The translations under genes and the position numbers were made by a program. Of a stretch of DNA of 64,000 nucleotides, positions 1-8,412 are shown in pieces. Below the pieces are notes generated by a model. That model was not told the DNA's origin and searched no databases. It worked only from the letters and a program-made list of their open reading frames with translations. The stretch's first letter is position 1. Each line of letters opens with the position of its first letter. The DNA is from CBDBON01 sp965208395 (lineage in GTDB: Bacteria; Chloroflexota; Dehalococcoidia; Lucifugimonadales; CBDBON01): contig CBDBON010000003.1 of assembly GCA_965208395.1 (NCBI GenBank), positions 620,001-684,000 on the forward strand, in the 5' to 3' direction.

Positions 1-2
1 TG

Positions 3-884
3 GCGCCGTGGGAGGAGGCGCTGGAGATCGGCAGGCGCGCCGAAAGCGCCGTCCACCTCACACACTACCGCCAGGGCGCGCAAGGGGTAGGGAGCCACCA
101 CGACTACCTGGGCCTCGTCGAGAGCGCGAGGGACGAGGGGATGGACGTCACTTTCGACTGCTACACCTACCCCTACTCGGGCACCACCGTAACGATCGGT
201 CTTCCCGGCTGGTCGAAGGACGGGGGACCGGAGCGGCTGATGGCGGCGCTGCAGGACGCGGACGACCGCGCCCGCATGAAGCGCGAGGTGCCGGCGGATC
301 GTCTCGAGAACAGCTGGCTGACCAACTTCACGCAGCCTCAGAATCGCGTCTATGACGGCCGCCTGCTCACCGACATCGCAGAGATGCGCGGCCAGGATCC
401 GGCGGACGCGCTCTTCGATCTGCTGGTGGAGGAGCGACTTGGGATCTCGGTGGTCGGACTCGGCACGAACCAACATACGCTTCCCGCCTTCGTCTCGCAC
501 CCCTACGGGATGATCGCGAGCGACGCGATACTGTTCGGGGAGTACCCGAGCCCGCGCTCCTACGGGTGCTTTCCGATCGTGCTGGCCGAGTTCGTCCGCG
601 CGGAGAGGCATCTCCGGCTCCCCGAGGCCATCCGCAAGATGACCTCCTTCCCGGCACAGAGGCTCGGCCTTCCAGACCGCGGCCTGCTGAGGGACGGCTT
701 CAAGGCCGACATCGTCGTCTTCGATCCGAAGAGCGTCAAGGCGCCGGCGACCAGAGAGGAGCCCAAGCAGTTCCCGGTCGGGATCGAATACGTGATCGTC
801 AACGGGAGGGTCGTCATAGACCGGGGCGAGAACACCGGCTCGCTTCCCGGCCGCGCCCTCCGCAGGGGCAGGGCTTCCACCTAG
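3..884 (+). CDS. N-acyl-D-amino-acid deacylase family amidohydrolase, C-terminal part
   Basis: This is the 3' portion of an amidohydrolase (metal-dependent, family 3) gene. The frame is open to the left edge, so the true start lies outside the window; the ATG at 141 is internal. Visible features are HLTHYRQG near the left end (a His-containing strand end), CYTYPY, the motif IASDAILFG with the catalytic/metal Asp, and a C-terminal DGFKADIVVFDP segment typical of the small beta-sandwich domain of D-aminoacylases and dihydroorotase-like enzymes. The family removes the acyl group from N-acyl-D-amino acids in the cytoplasm. It ends convergently with the operon that holds two further members of the same family. 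Substrate is not predictable. Confidence 0.85.
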   Translation, partial: APWEEALEIGRRAESAVHLTHYRQGAQGVGSHHDYLGLVESARDEGMDVTFDCYTYPYSGTTVTIGLPGWSKDGGPERLMAALQDADDRARMKREVPADRLENSWLTNFTQPQNRVYDGRLLTDIAEMRGQDPADALFDLLVEERLGISVVGLGTNQHTLPAFVSHPYGMIASDAILFGEYPSPRSYGCFPIVLAEFVRAERHLRLPEAIRKMTSFPAQRLGLPDRGLLRDGFKADIVVFDPKSVKAPATREEPKQFPVGIEYVIVNGRVVIDRGENTGSLPGRALRRGRAST

Positions 885-908
885 CTCCGCCCGCATCCCA
901 TCCGCGGC

Positions 909-1826
909 TCAGTCTACGCTGCGCCACTCCCTTCCGACCTCGTCGTAGCGGCGTCGCAGCTCGTCGACGACTGCGCCGTCCAGGGGGAGCCTCTCCTGCA
1001 CCGTCTTGATGTTGGCCAGCATGTGAGCAGGGTTGCGAGTGCCGACGATCGCCGTGTCGACCTGCTCGTGGGCCAGCACGAACCCCAGGGCCAGCTCTAC
1101 AGGATCGTCGGGAGCGCCGTCGATCGGGCCGGACTCCCGCATGAGCCTCGCCCGCTCCAGCAGAAGATCGGCGACGCCGTCGGTGCTGTAGTAGCCCTCG
1201 ATCCGGTCCCTGCCCCAGACCGCGTTGGCGATGGGCCTCTTGACGATGACGCCCATCCCGCGTTCCTTCGCCCGGTCGAGAATTCCGTACCGTGCCCTCT
1301 GGTCCACTAGGCTGAAGGCGGTCTGCAGCGTGTCGAACATCTCGCTCTCGATGGCCCACTCCGCCGGTTCGTTCTGCTGGCTGAAGCCGATGAAGCGCGC
1401 CTTGCCGGCGTCCCTGGCATCCTCCACGGCCCTAAGCACATCGTCGGGCGGAGACAGTATGTCGTACGCGTGCACCTGCAGTAGGTCGACATAGTCGGTC
1501 CTAAGCAACGTCAGACTGTGGTCGATGCTAGCCCTGACCGTCTCGCCCGTCCACGGCGAGCCGCTCATCCCGGGCGGAACGTGGCCCGCCTTCGTCGCCA
1601 GTATGAACTCGTCCCGCCGGTGGGATACTGTGAGACCGACGCGCTCCTCGCTCAGGTCGTAGCACTCGGCCGTGTCGAGGAAGTTGATGCCCGCGTCCAG
1701 CGCGGAGTTGAGCACGCGGCCGGCCTTCTCCAACGCATCGGGCGCGGCGTCCCGGCCCATCTCGACCAGCCCTATGCCAAGCCGGCTGACCATCAGGCCG
1801 GTGTCGCCGAGCGGCACCCTCTGCAT
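909..1826 (-). CDS. Aldo/keto reductase
   Basis: A 305-residue TIM-barrel NAD(P)H-dependent oxidoreductase. The catalytic tetrad is visible: Asp51 and Tyr56 in DTAECY, Lys79 in ATKAGH, and His near 118 in LLQVHAYD. The C-terminal part carries VGTRNPAHM, the phosphate-binding loop region of the family. It is close to the L-galactose-dehydrogenase-like/YajO subgroup in layout. It is the last gene of the minus-strand amidohydrolase operon, 22 nt behind the iron alcohol dehydrogenase, with a GGAAGG ribosome site just before the ATG. A role in reducing a carbonyl product of the upstream genes is possible but only inferred. Confidence 0.88.
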   Translation of the reverse strand: MQRVPLGDTGLMVSRLGIGLVEMGRDAAPDALEKAGRVLNSALDAGINFLDTAECYDLSEERVGLTVSHRRDEFILATKAGHVPPGMSGSPWTGETVRASIDHSLTLLRTDYVDLLQVHAYDILSPPDDVLRAVEDARDAGKARFIGFSQQNEPAEWAIESEMFDTLQTAFSLVDQRARYGILDRAKERGMGVIVKRPIANAVWGRDRIEGYYSTDGVADLLLERARLMRESGPIDGAPDDPVELALGFVLAHEQVDTAIVGTRNPAHMLANIKTVQERLPLDGAVVDELRRRYDEVGREWRSVD

Positions 1827-1848
1827 CAGCCTTCCGGCTCCGGGCCCG

Positions 1849-3135
1849 TCACCACAGCCTCATCGAGTCAACGAAGAGGTCCCTCAGTTCCGGAGCCCCG
1901 ACCGGCCGCGGCGCGAGCTTGACGACCCTGTGCTGTGGCAGCGTTCCAGCGACCAGCTCGTCGACGTCGTCCAGCGAGTAGCCAACCGCTTCCAGACCGT
2001 TGGGGATGTCGATCCGGCGTATGAGGTCTACTATCGCGTCGGCCAGCAGGTCTCCCGCGTCCTCCGGGCCGGCGCCCTCGACGTCGGCTCCCATGAGCCG
2101 GGCGGCGTACAGGTGCCGCTCCGGGTTCGCCGGGGCGGTGAACCGGAACACTGCCGGAGCGTTGAGGATGACCGACATCCCGTGCGGGACTATCGCGCGG
2201 CCCTCGGGATAGCCGTCCGGCACGAACTCACGCACCCTGCCGGATACCGGGTACGACATGCCGTGCGGCAGGTGGCACCCTGCGTTGCCGAACCCGACGC
2301 CGGCGAAGGTGGCGGCCAGAAGCATCTGGCTGCGCGCCTCGTAGTCGTCGGCGTCGTGGACCGCCCTGACGATGTTTCTCGACACCATCTCGACCGCGCG
2401 GGCGGCCCACACGTCGCTGATCGGATTGGAGCCCTGGTAGGAGGGCCGTGCTCCTGGGCTCTCGGGAGCGGTGCGGGCGCTGAAGGGCAGCGCCGTGTAC
2501 GACTCCAGCCCGTGGCACAGCACGTCCAGGCCGCTGCAGGCCGTGACCATCTTCGGCAGCGTCCGCGTGTTCTCGGGATCGACCAGCCCCATCGTCGGAC
2601 GGAGCGCGCGGTGCGAGATCCCCGTCTTCGCCCGCATCTCCAGCAGGTCGAATATGGCCACGCCGGTCGTCTCGCTACCCGTACCGGAGGTCGTGGGCAC
2701 TGCTATGAGCGGCTTCAGCGGGCCCGGTACCTGTCTCGCCTCTCCTATCGGCGCGTTGACGTAGGTGAGGAGATCGGCAGGATACGTGGCGTAGAGGTTG
2801 GCCGCCTTCGCCGTGTCTATCGCGGAGCCTCCGCCGACCGCGACGTACCCGTCGAAGCCGCCGGCGGAGGCGAAGTCGATCGCATCTCTGAACGACACGT
2901 CGGTCGGCTCCACCCGCACCCCGTCATAGAGGACTGCGTCGACACCCTCGTCGCGCAGCGAGCCGAGCGTCACATCCACCGGATCGCTCTCCGCCATCCC
3001 AGGGTCGGTCAGCACCATCACCCGGCTGACCCCCAGACGGCGCATCTCGTAACCGACCTCGCGGGTCACTCCGGGCCCGTACTTGATGCTCGACGTGTCG
3101 ATGGTGAATGCCGTCTCCAGCATCTCGGGGCTCAT
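1849..3135 (-). CDS. Iron-containing alcohol dehydrogenase, ADHFE1/hydroxyacid-oxoacid transhydrogenase-like
   Basis: A 428-residue group III (Fe-dependent) alcohol dehydrogenase. The Rossmann part has VAVGGGSAIDTAKA (dinucleotide binding) and VPTTSGTGSET. Metal ligands are seen as Asp and His in GLDVLCHG, His in LPHGMSYP and His in VPHGMSVIL. The insertion between SYTALPF and the conserved NPISD, together with the PHGMSYP and FTAPANPERH stretches, is typical of the ADHFE1 subfamily, which interconverts 4-hydroxybutyrate-type hydroxyacids and 2-oxoacids. It lies 33 nt downstream of a deacylase gene on the same strand. The subfamily call is moderately sure; the substrate is not. Confidence 0.87.
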   Translation of the reverse strand: MSPEMLETAFTIDTSSIKYGPGVTREVGYEMRRLGVSRVMVLTDPGMAESDPVDVTLGSLRDEGVDAVLYDGVRVEPTDVSFRDAIDFASAGGFDGYVAVGGGSAIDTAKAANLYATYPADLLTYVNAPIGEARQVPGPLKPLIAVPTTSGTGSETTGVAIFDLLEMRAKTGISHRALRPTMGLVDPENTRTLPKMVTACSGLDVLCHGLESYTALPFSARTAPESPGARPSYQGSNPISDVWAARAVEMVSRNIVRAVHDADDYEARSQMLLAATFAGVGFGNAGCHLPHGMSYPVSGRVREFVPDGYPEGRAIVPHGMSVILNAPAVFRFTAPANPERHLYAARLMGADVEGAGPEDAGDLLADAIVDLIRRIDIPNGLEAVGYSLDDVDELVAGTLPQHRVVKLAPRPVGAPELRDLFVDSMRLW

Positions 3136-3168
3136 CCTCTCACCTCGGTCTCCACCCTCCGCGCTCCC

Positions 3169-4545
3169 TTAAGCTCCCGGCGAACGCACCCCAGTGCCCG
3201 GGAACGCCCCCACCTGGACCTCGCCGTCTCTCACTACCGGCGTTCCGGCCACCAGCACGTGCGGTACGCCTTCCGGCGCGAGAGTTGGCTGCTGGTAGGT
3301 GGACCGGTCGCGGACTCGCTCGGCGTCGAACAGCACCAGGTCCGCATCGGCGCCGACGCAGGCTCGCCCCTTCTTCTTGAAGGCCGGGGCCAGAGACTCG
3401 AGACGCTGTGCGGGCATCAGGGACGACTTCCTGATGGCGTCCATCAGCGTGATCGCGCCGGACTCCCTCACGTACTGGCCCAGGATCCTCGTGTAGCATC
3501 CCGCCGTCCGCGGATGGCCCTTGCTGTCCTCGAGATAGCCGTCGGAGGCGATGGCCGTGAGCGGGCTCGCCACGGCCCCGTCCACCAGGTCCTGACGCAT
3601 CGAGTGGATGATCACCATCCCGCCGATCTCGCGGTACTCGGCGAAGCTGCTGGCCGTCAGCCGCTCGCCCGTCTCCGCCCACTCGAGATCGCCGTAGTCC
3701 AGGCCGAACCTGTCTCTCCAGCCCTCTGACAGGATGGCCGACTCTATTCCGGTCATCCCGGCTGTGTATGGATAGCACTCAGTTGTCACGTCGACGCCGT
3801 TGGAGCGCGACTCCTCGATCATCTGTAGCAGGCTGGGCACCGCATGCTGCCCGCTGCTGTTGATGTGAACTAGGTGGAGAGGCGCGCTGCTGGTCACCGA
3901 CGCCGCTATGAGCTCCGACAGCCCCTCGATGCTGTTCAGAGGCTCCTTGTGGCCCATGCCCCGCATGTGAACGTGGCAGGAGGCGCCGTAGGCGGCCGCC
4001 ACGCGGAACATCTCGAGCGCCTCCCAGCGGGAGGCGCTCGGCGTGTAGGCAAGACCGAAGCCCATCGCAAGCGCGCCACGGCGCAGGCCGCGGTGCATCA
4101 GGGCCTTCATCTCCTCGATCTCAGCCTCGTTCGCCTCCTTGTAAGCGCCGTCCGCGACCGGGAGCATCTCGCCCGGATCCTTCATCACCTGCATGCGGAC
4201 GGGTATGTGTCCGATGCTTGCGCCGAAGTTGATCAGCGCCTTTCCCTCACGCTCACCGTACCAACGGTCGATGTCCGCCACGCCGGCCTCCAGCTCGAGG
4301 GCGGTCGTCACGCCGTCCCTTGCCTGGACCTCGTAGTTCTCAGAGTCCTGGCCGTGCGAGTGCATGTCTATCGCGCCGGGCGCGACGACGAGACCGCTCG
4401 CATCTATCGAGTCGTCTCCCTGCAGTGGCTCCCGCGTGATTGCCTGGATCGAGCCTCCGTATATGCCGACGTTGGCTATCTCGTCACGCCCCGACTCCGG
4501 GTCCATCACCCTGCCGCTCGTCAGCACCATGTCGAAAGTGGGCAT
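3169..4545 (-). CDS. N-acyl-D-amino-acid deacylase paralogue A
   Basis: A 458-residue amidohydrolase. The metal-binding HxH is in DMHSHGQD (around residue 61), followed by a Glu in TALELEAG. Further conserved parts are a His in LHLVHINSSG, TECYPY, and the catalytic Asp in AIASDGYLED. The N- and C-terminal strands (GRVMDPESG; GADADLVLFD) form the composite beta domain. It lies 13 nt after the stop of paralogue B, with a GAGGAGAG ribosome site before its ATG, so the two are surely co-transcribed. The pair are the same length and align without gaps over long identical stretches, a tandem duplication. Expected role: release of D-amino acids from N-acyl forms; exact substrate unknown. Confidence 0.9.
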   Translation of the reverse strand: MPTFDMVLTSGRVMDPESGRDEIANVGIYGGSIQAITREPLQGDDSIDASGLVVAPGAIDMHSHGQDSENYEVQARDGVTTALELEAGVADIDRWYGEREGKALINFGASIGHIPVRMQVMKDPGEMLPVADGAYKEANEAEIEEMKALMHRGLRRGALAMGFGLAYTPSASRWEALEMFRVAAAYGASCHVHMRGMGHKEPLNSIEGLSELIAASVTSSAPLHLVHINSSGQHAVPSLLQMIEESRSNGVDVTTECYPYTAGMTGIESAILSEGWRDRFGLDYGDLEWAETGERLTASSFAEYREIGGMVIIHSMRQDLVDGAVASPLTAIASDGYLEDSKGHPRTAGCYTRILGQYVRESGAITLMDAIRKSSLMPAQRLESLAPAFKKKGRACVGADADLVLFDAERVRDRSTYQQPTLAPEGVPHVLVAGTPVVRDGEVQVGAFPGTGVRSPGA

Positions 4546-4558
4546 CTTTTCTCTCCTC

Positions 4559-5935
4559 TCACGCCGCCGGGGCGCGCGTCCCCCTGCCCGGGAACACTCC
4601 CTCTACAACCTCTCCGTCCCTGACGACCGGCACGCCGTTTACGAGCACGTGCGGCATCCCATCGGGCGGAGCGATCGGGTCCTGATAGGTCGCGCGGTCG
4701 ATGACGCGGGCCGGATCGAACACCATCAGGTCGGCGTCGCAGCCCACCGCTACCCTGCCCTTCTTTCTGAAGAGTGGCGCCAGGGGCTCCAGGCGCTGGG
4801 CCGGCATCAGGGAGGCCTTGCGGACGGCGTCCATCAGGGAGAGCACGCCCGTCTCTCTCACGAAGCGGCCCAGTATCTTGGAGTAGGATCCCGACGTCCT
4901 CGGGTGGCCGTGGCCGTCCTTCAGGTAGCCGTCCGTCGCGATCGCCGTGAGAGGGCTCGTCACAGCCTCTTCCATCATCGGCTCGGGGATCATGTGCATT
5001 ATCACCGCCCCGCCGATCTCGCGGTACTCAGCGAATGTGCTGGCCGTCAGCCGCTCTCCCGTCTCCGCCCACTCCAGGCCTTCGTAGTCTATTCCCAGGA
5101 CATCCTGCCAGCCTTCCGCTAGGAGGGCCGACTCTATCCCGGTCATCGCCGCCGAGTACGGGTAGCACTCGGTGGTGACGTCGAGGTTGTTGCCGCGGGC
5201 CTCCTCGATCATCTGAAGCAGTCTCGGTACGGCCCTCATCCCGCTGCTGTTAATGTGGACGAGGTGGAGCGGCGCTCCGCTCGTTGCGGAGGCCGCGATC
5301 AGTTCCGACAACCCCTCGATGCTGTTCATCGGCTCCTTGTGGCCCATCCCGCGCATGTGGACATGGCACGACGCTCCATACCGCGCCGCAATCCGGAACA
5401 TCTCCAGCACCTCCCAGCGCGTCGCCACCGGCGTGTACTGGAGGCCGAAGCCCATCGCGAGCGCGCCTCGCCTCAACCCGAGGTCGAGCAGCCTCTTCAT
5501 CTCCTCGATCTGCTCCGGAGAGGCGGCACTGTAGGCGCCGTCGGCGATAGGGAGCATCGCCCCGGGGTCGTTCATCACCTTCATGCGGACTGGTATGTGT
5601 CCGATGCTTGCGCCAAAGTTGATCAGCGTTTTCCCCTCACGCTCGCCGTACCAGTCGTCGATGTCCAGCACCCCGGCTTCGAGCTCCAGCGCGGTGGTCA
5701 CACCGTCTCTTGCCTGCACGCGGTAATTCTCTTCGTCCTGGCCGTGCGAGTGCATGTCGATCGCGCCGGGCGCGACAACCAGCCCGCTCGCGTCTATCGA
5801 GTCACGGCCCTCCAGGGGCTCGTTGGTGATGGCCTGGATCGTGCCGTCCGAGATTCCGACGTTGGCTATCTCGTCACGTCCCGAATCGGGGTCCAAGACA
5901 CGCCCGCCTGTCAGCACAATGTCGAACACGCTCAC
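4559..5935 (-). CDS. N-acyl-D-amino-acid deacylase paralogue B
   Basis: A 458-residue amidohydrolase that is the tandem duplicate of the next gene. It keeps DMHSHGQD, TALELEAG, LHLVHINSSG, TECYPY and AIATDGYLKD. The start is GTG, with GAGAGG upstream. The most divergent internal stretch lies before the catalytic Asp: paralogue A has MVIIHSMRQDL where this one has AVIMHMIPEPM, which may mark a change in substrate pocket. It follows the phosphotriesterase-like gene by 63 nt in the same operon. N-acyl-D-amino-acid deacylase is a family-level prediction. Confidence 0.9.
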   Translation of the reverse strand: MSVFDIVLTGGRVLDPDSGRDEIANVGISDGTIQAITNEPLEGRDSIDASGLVVAPGAIDMHSHGQDEENYRVQARDGVTTALELEAGVLDIDDWYGEREGKTLINFGASIGHIPVRMKVMNDPGAMLPIADGAYSAASPEQIEEMKRLLDLGLRRGALAMGFGLQYTPVATRWEVLEMFRIAARYGASCHVHMRGMGHKEPMNSIEGLSELIAASATSGAPLHLVHINSSGMRAVPRLLQMIEEARGNNLDVTTECYPYSAAMTGIESALLAEGWQDVLGIDYEGLEWAETGERLTASTFAEYREIGGAVIMHMIPEPMMEEAVTSPLTAIATDGYLKDGHGHPRTSGSYSKILGRFVRETGVLSLMDAVRKASLMPAQRLEPLAPLFRKKGRVAVGCDADLMVFDPARVIDRATYQDPIAPPDGMPHVLVNGVPVVRDGEVVEGVFPGRGTRAPAA

Positions 5936-5998
5936 AGTCGCACCTCTCTCGCAGACATGGTAGTTGTCTTTCGCCGACGCGGGACCGGGGTCAACCCA

Positions 5999-7069
5999 CT
6001 AGTCTGACTTCGGTTCGGTGAAGGTCAGAATCCTCGCCGGGTTGTCGACCAGTATCTTCTGTATGAACTCTTCGGTGTAGCCCCGGGCTCGCATCCTGGG
6101 CACTATGTGGTAGATGATGTAGAAGTAGCCGTGGCCGCCGTACTTGATCAGTCGATCCTTCGAGCAGATGTCGTGGGCGAGGACCACCCTGTCGCCGTAC
6201 CCCTCTGTCGCCAGGTAGGCGATCTGGTCCATTCGCGTGGCGTCGCTCGGCATGTCGATCTTTGGCTCCGGCGCGTAGTACGACCTCTCGTTTCCGAACA
6301 GGTCCCACTCGACGTAGCATCCCGCCTCGGCCACCCGCTTGAAGTCCTCCAGCTTGAAGATGGTGCGCTCGATGTGGCCCATGATCGTCCGCCCGAGGTC
6401 TCCTCCCGCCTCGCTAAGAACCTCGATTATCTCGAATGGCGCAGTCTCGTCCCGGCCCGGATGTATCAGGATGGGCGCTCCGGTGACCCTCTGGGCGCGA
6501 GCCGCCGCTCGCAGCACCTTCCGTTCGTTGTCGGTCAGCGGCCAGCTGCACCCCACCTCGCCGATGATGCCCGACCTCACGTCCGTACCGTCAGCGCCTT
6601 CGGTCACATCCTTGACGATCCTCTCGAATATCTCGTCCTCGGTCCGCTCGTCCATGTCCTCCGGGTGGGCCGGAGCAACGTAATGCGCAGCGCCCATGAC
6701 GATATTGACGCCGGTATGCCGGGAGATCCTGGCAAGTCCCACCGGGTCGCGGGCGATGCCGATGCTCGTCGCGTCCACCATCGAGCCGCCGCCGAACTGC
6801 TTGTAGAGCATCGTCTCATCGATCGCCGTCTCCACCGAGAGAAGCTGGGAGTTGTCCCAGCTCCCCACCCCGTGATGACGTATCCATCCCAGGTTTTCGA
6901 AGGAGACCGGCTGATGGTAGAGGTCCCGTAGGCTCGCCTGGCTCGGAGGGCCGCCCAGCGGCGCCAGGTCGATCAGCAGGTGCTCGTGCGTTAGTGTGAT
7001 GCCCATCTCGGCCGGATCGACCGGGCCCGTGACCGTTTGTACCTTACCGACCTGGTCGTTCTCTTCCAT
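5999..7069 (-). CDS. Phosphotriesterase-family metal-dependent hydrolase
   Basis: A 356-residue TIM-barrel hydrolase. HxH is in LTHEHLLID near the N-terminus, His in ILIHPG and IMGHIE, and the last metal Asp in VLAHDICSKD. The bridging position is Glu (IIGEVG), as in the phosphotriesterase homology protein group, rather than the carbamylated Lys of true phosphotriesterases, so lactonase or another esterase activity is more likely than organophosphate hydrolysis. The start at 7069 is chosen because an AAGGAGGA ribosome site lies 9 nt before it and a good promoter sits at 7115-7143; the frame stays open further upstream but that part has no family similarity. First gene of the minus-strand operon. 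Confidence 0.85.
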   Translation of the reverse strand: MEENDQVGKVQTVTGPVDPAEMGITLTHEHLLIDLAPLGGPPSQASLRDLYHQPVSFENLGWIRHHGVGSWDNSQLLSVETAIDETMLYKQFGGGSMVDATSIGIARDPVGLARISRHTGVNIVMGAAHYVAPAHPEDMDERTEDEIFERIVKDVTEGADGTDVRSGIIGEVGCSWPLTDNERKVLRAAARAQRVTGAPILIHPGRDETAPFEIIEVLSEAGGDLGRTIMGHIERTIFKLEDFKRVAEAGCYVEWDLFGNERSYYAPEPKIDMPSDATRMDQIAYLATEGYGDRVVLAHDICSKDRLIKYGGHGYFYIIYHIVPRMRARGYTEEFIQKILVDNPARILTFTEPKSD

Positions 7070-7114
7070 GCCGAGCGGTCCTCCTTCGAGCTTGCCGGTT
7101 TGCGTGAGACGCCA

Positions 7115-7143
7115 TTTGTACATCACGTCGGCAGGGGCGTCAA
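7115..7143 (-). promoter_or_regulatory. Sigma-70-like promoter for the amidohydrolase operon
   Basis: On the minus strand, TTGACG (7143-7138) and TACAAA (7120-7115) are separated by exactly 17 bp. Transcription would start near 7108, giving a leader of about 40 nt with the AAGGAGGA site and the ATG at 7069. It also argues that the longer open frame above 7069 is not translated. Confidence 0.55.
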
Positions 7144-7273
7144 GAACGCCCGAAGGCGAACGCCCCCACCATAACGTGACCCGGCTCCTTGATGAGTGAT
7201 ACCGTGGATACGATACCATTTCGAATTCTTCGCGAGGCCCGGACGTACCTGAGACAGTGGGAGCAGACAGAAG

Positions 7274-8248
7274 ATGATCACACCGGAGATGCGATCTGCC
7301 CTCGGCATCGAGTCCCATCCGAACAGCTTCAGAGTACGGGCTGAAGACATCATCCGCTTCGCCGACTCGGTGGAGGACGGCAACCCCCTCTTCAACGACG
7401 AGACGAAGGCCCGCGCGACACGCTACGGTGGTCTCATCGCACCGCCCACCTTCCTGAGGTCCTGCTATCCCGGCCCGCCCCGCGTGCGCGTCGAGCTCCC
7501 CTACGGAGCCAGCGTAGACGGCGGCAGCGAGTGGGAGTACTTCGAGCCGGTACGTCCCGGCGACACGATCACCGTGACCTCAAAGTTCGTCGACTTCGTC
7601 GAGAAGCAGGGCAGACTGGGCAAGATGCTCCTCGCCATACGAGAGCTGAAGTACGTCAACCAGTTCGGCAGCGTCGTCTGCCTCGAGCGCAACACCGCGG
7701 TCCTCTACAACCCTCCGGACGGCCCCGCCGGGACGAGGGTCTGGGGCGTGGAGGATGAACAGTGGACGCCTCCAGGTGGCCTGCCCGACCAGATATACTT
7801 CGAGGACATCGCTGAGGGCGATCACATACCGGCCCTGCGGAAGAACCCCACGACGCGACAGCTCGTCAAGTACGCCGCCGCCTCAGTCGAGTACCCGGAG
7901 ATCCACTACGACCTCCGAGCGGCCGAGGCGGCCGGCCTGCCGGACGTCATCGTCCAGGGCTCGCTCAAGCACGCCTTCCTGGCGCAGCTGTTGACCGACT
8001 GGATCGGAGAGCGCGGCGCACTGAAGCGGCTGAACGTGCAATACCGCGGCATGGACGTCCCCGGTGGACCCGTCCACTGCAAGGGCGTCGTTACACGCAA
8101 GTACGTCGAGGAAGGCGACCTCCTCGTCGAATGCGAGGTCTGGATGGAAAACGCCGAAGGCGTCAGGACAACTCCCGGGGCCGCTCTCGTTTCCCTGCCG
8201 TCGAGAGCCCACCCACATCCGCATAGACTCGCCGATGTGGTAACATGA
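7274..8248 (+). CDS. Two-domain MaoC-like (R)-hydratase
   Basis: A 324-residue protein with two hotdog domains: an N-terminal FAS1-like dehydratase domain (about residues 1-140; GNPLFND and GGLIAPPTF are the family signatures) and a C-terminal MaoC domain (about 165-310; SVEYPEIHYDLRAA and IVQGSLKHAFL). The family adds or removes water at the C2-C3 position of acyl-CoA or acyl thioesters. In the C-terminal domain Tyr-Pro-Glu-Ile-His occupies the usual Asn-Pro-Ile-His active-site stretch, leaving the His in place. Divergent from the phosphotriesterase gene. Substrate unknown. Confidence 0.82.
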   Translation: MITPEMRSALGIESHPNSFRVRAEDIIRFADSVEDGNPLFNDETKARATRYGGLIAPPTFLRSCYPGPPRVRVELPYGASVDGGSEWEYFEPVRPGDTITVTSKFVDFVEKQGRLGKMLLAIRELKYVNQFGSVVCLERNTAVLYNPPDGPAGTRVWGVEDEQWTPPGGLPDQIYFEDIAEGDHIPALRKNPTTRQLVKYAAASVEYPEIHYDLRAAEAAGLPDVIVQGSLKHAFLAQLLTDWIGERGALKRLNVQYRGMDVPGGPVHCKGVVTRKYVEEGDLLVECEVWMENAEGVRTTPGAALVSLPSRAHPHPHRLADVVT

Positions 8249-8297
8249 TCAGCACCAACCCATGACTACCATGTTCGCCAGCATGCTTAGACTCGAC

Positions 8298-8318
8298 CCG
8301 ATGGCCGACGGCCATCGG
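8298..8318 (+). promoter_or_regulatory. Leader hairpin upstream of the ABC exporter
   Basis: A perfect 9-bp stem (CCGATGGCC with GGCCATCGG) closed by a 3-nt loop. It lies in the 164-nt gap before the ABC exporter. A short palindrome GAGAA-TG-TTCTC follows at 8364-8375, then the terminator at 8380-8405. Together they look like a structured 5' leader; no known riboswitch family was recognised. Confidence 0.45.
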
Positions 8319-8379
8319 ATTCCGCCGTTGAGGAGGACCTCGGAACCGTAGCGCCTGCGCGCAGAGAATGTTCTCGAGG

Positions 8380-8405
8380 AGCCTCCCCGACGGGAGGCTT
8401 TTTTT
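8380..8405 (+). terminator. Intrinsic terminator, possibly an attenuator of the ABC exporter
   Basis: An 8-bp GC-rich stem (AGCCTCCC, loop CGAC, GGGAGGCT) followed by a run of seven T. The T run ends only 7 nt before the ATG of the first ABC gene, and the 3' arm contains the only good ribosome site (GGGAGG, 8392-8397). The hairpin can serve as the terminator of the MaoC gene. It may also control the exporter by attenuation or by hiding its ribosome site. Confidence 0.8.
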
Positions 8406-8412
8406 ATAGCTC

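Noticed and set aside
1672..3729. Very long plus-strand open frame (685 residues)
   Set aside because: It is antisense to the aldo/keto reductase and alcohol dehydrogenase genes, rich in Arg/His/Val as expected of a GC-rich shadow frame, and has no domain.
3169..5935. Long direct repeat that could suggest a mobile element or assembly error
   Set aside because: The repeat is two complete, diverged 458-residue genes with different flanks; no inverted repeats or transposase, so gene duplication is the simple explanation.
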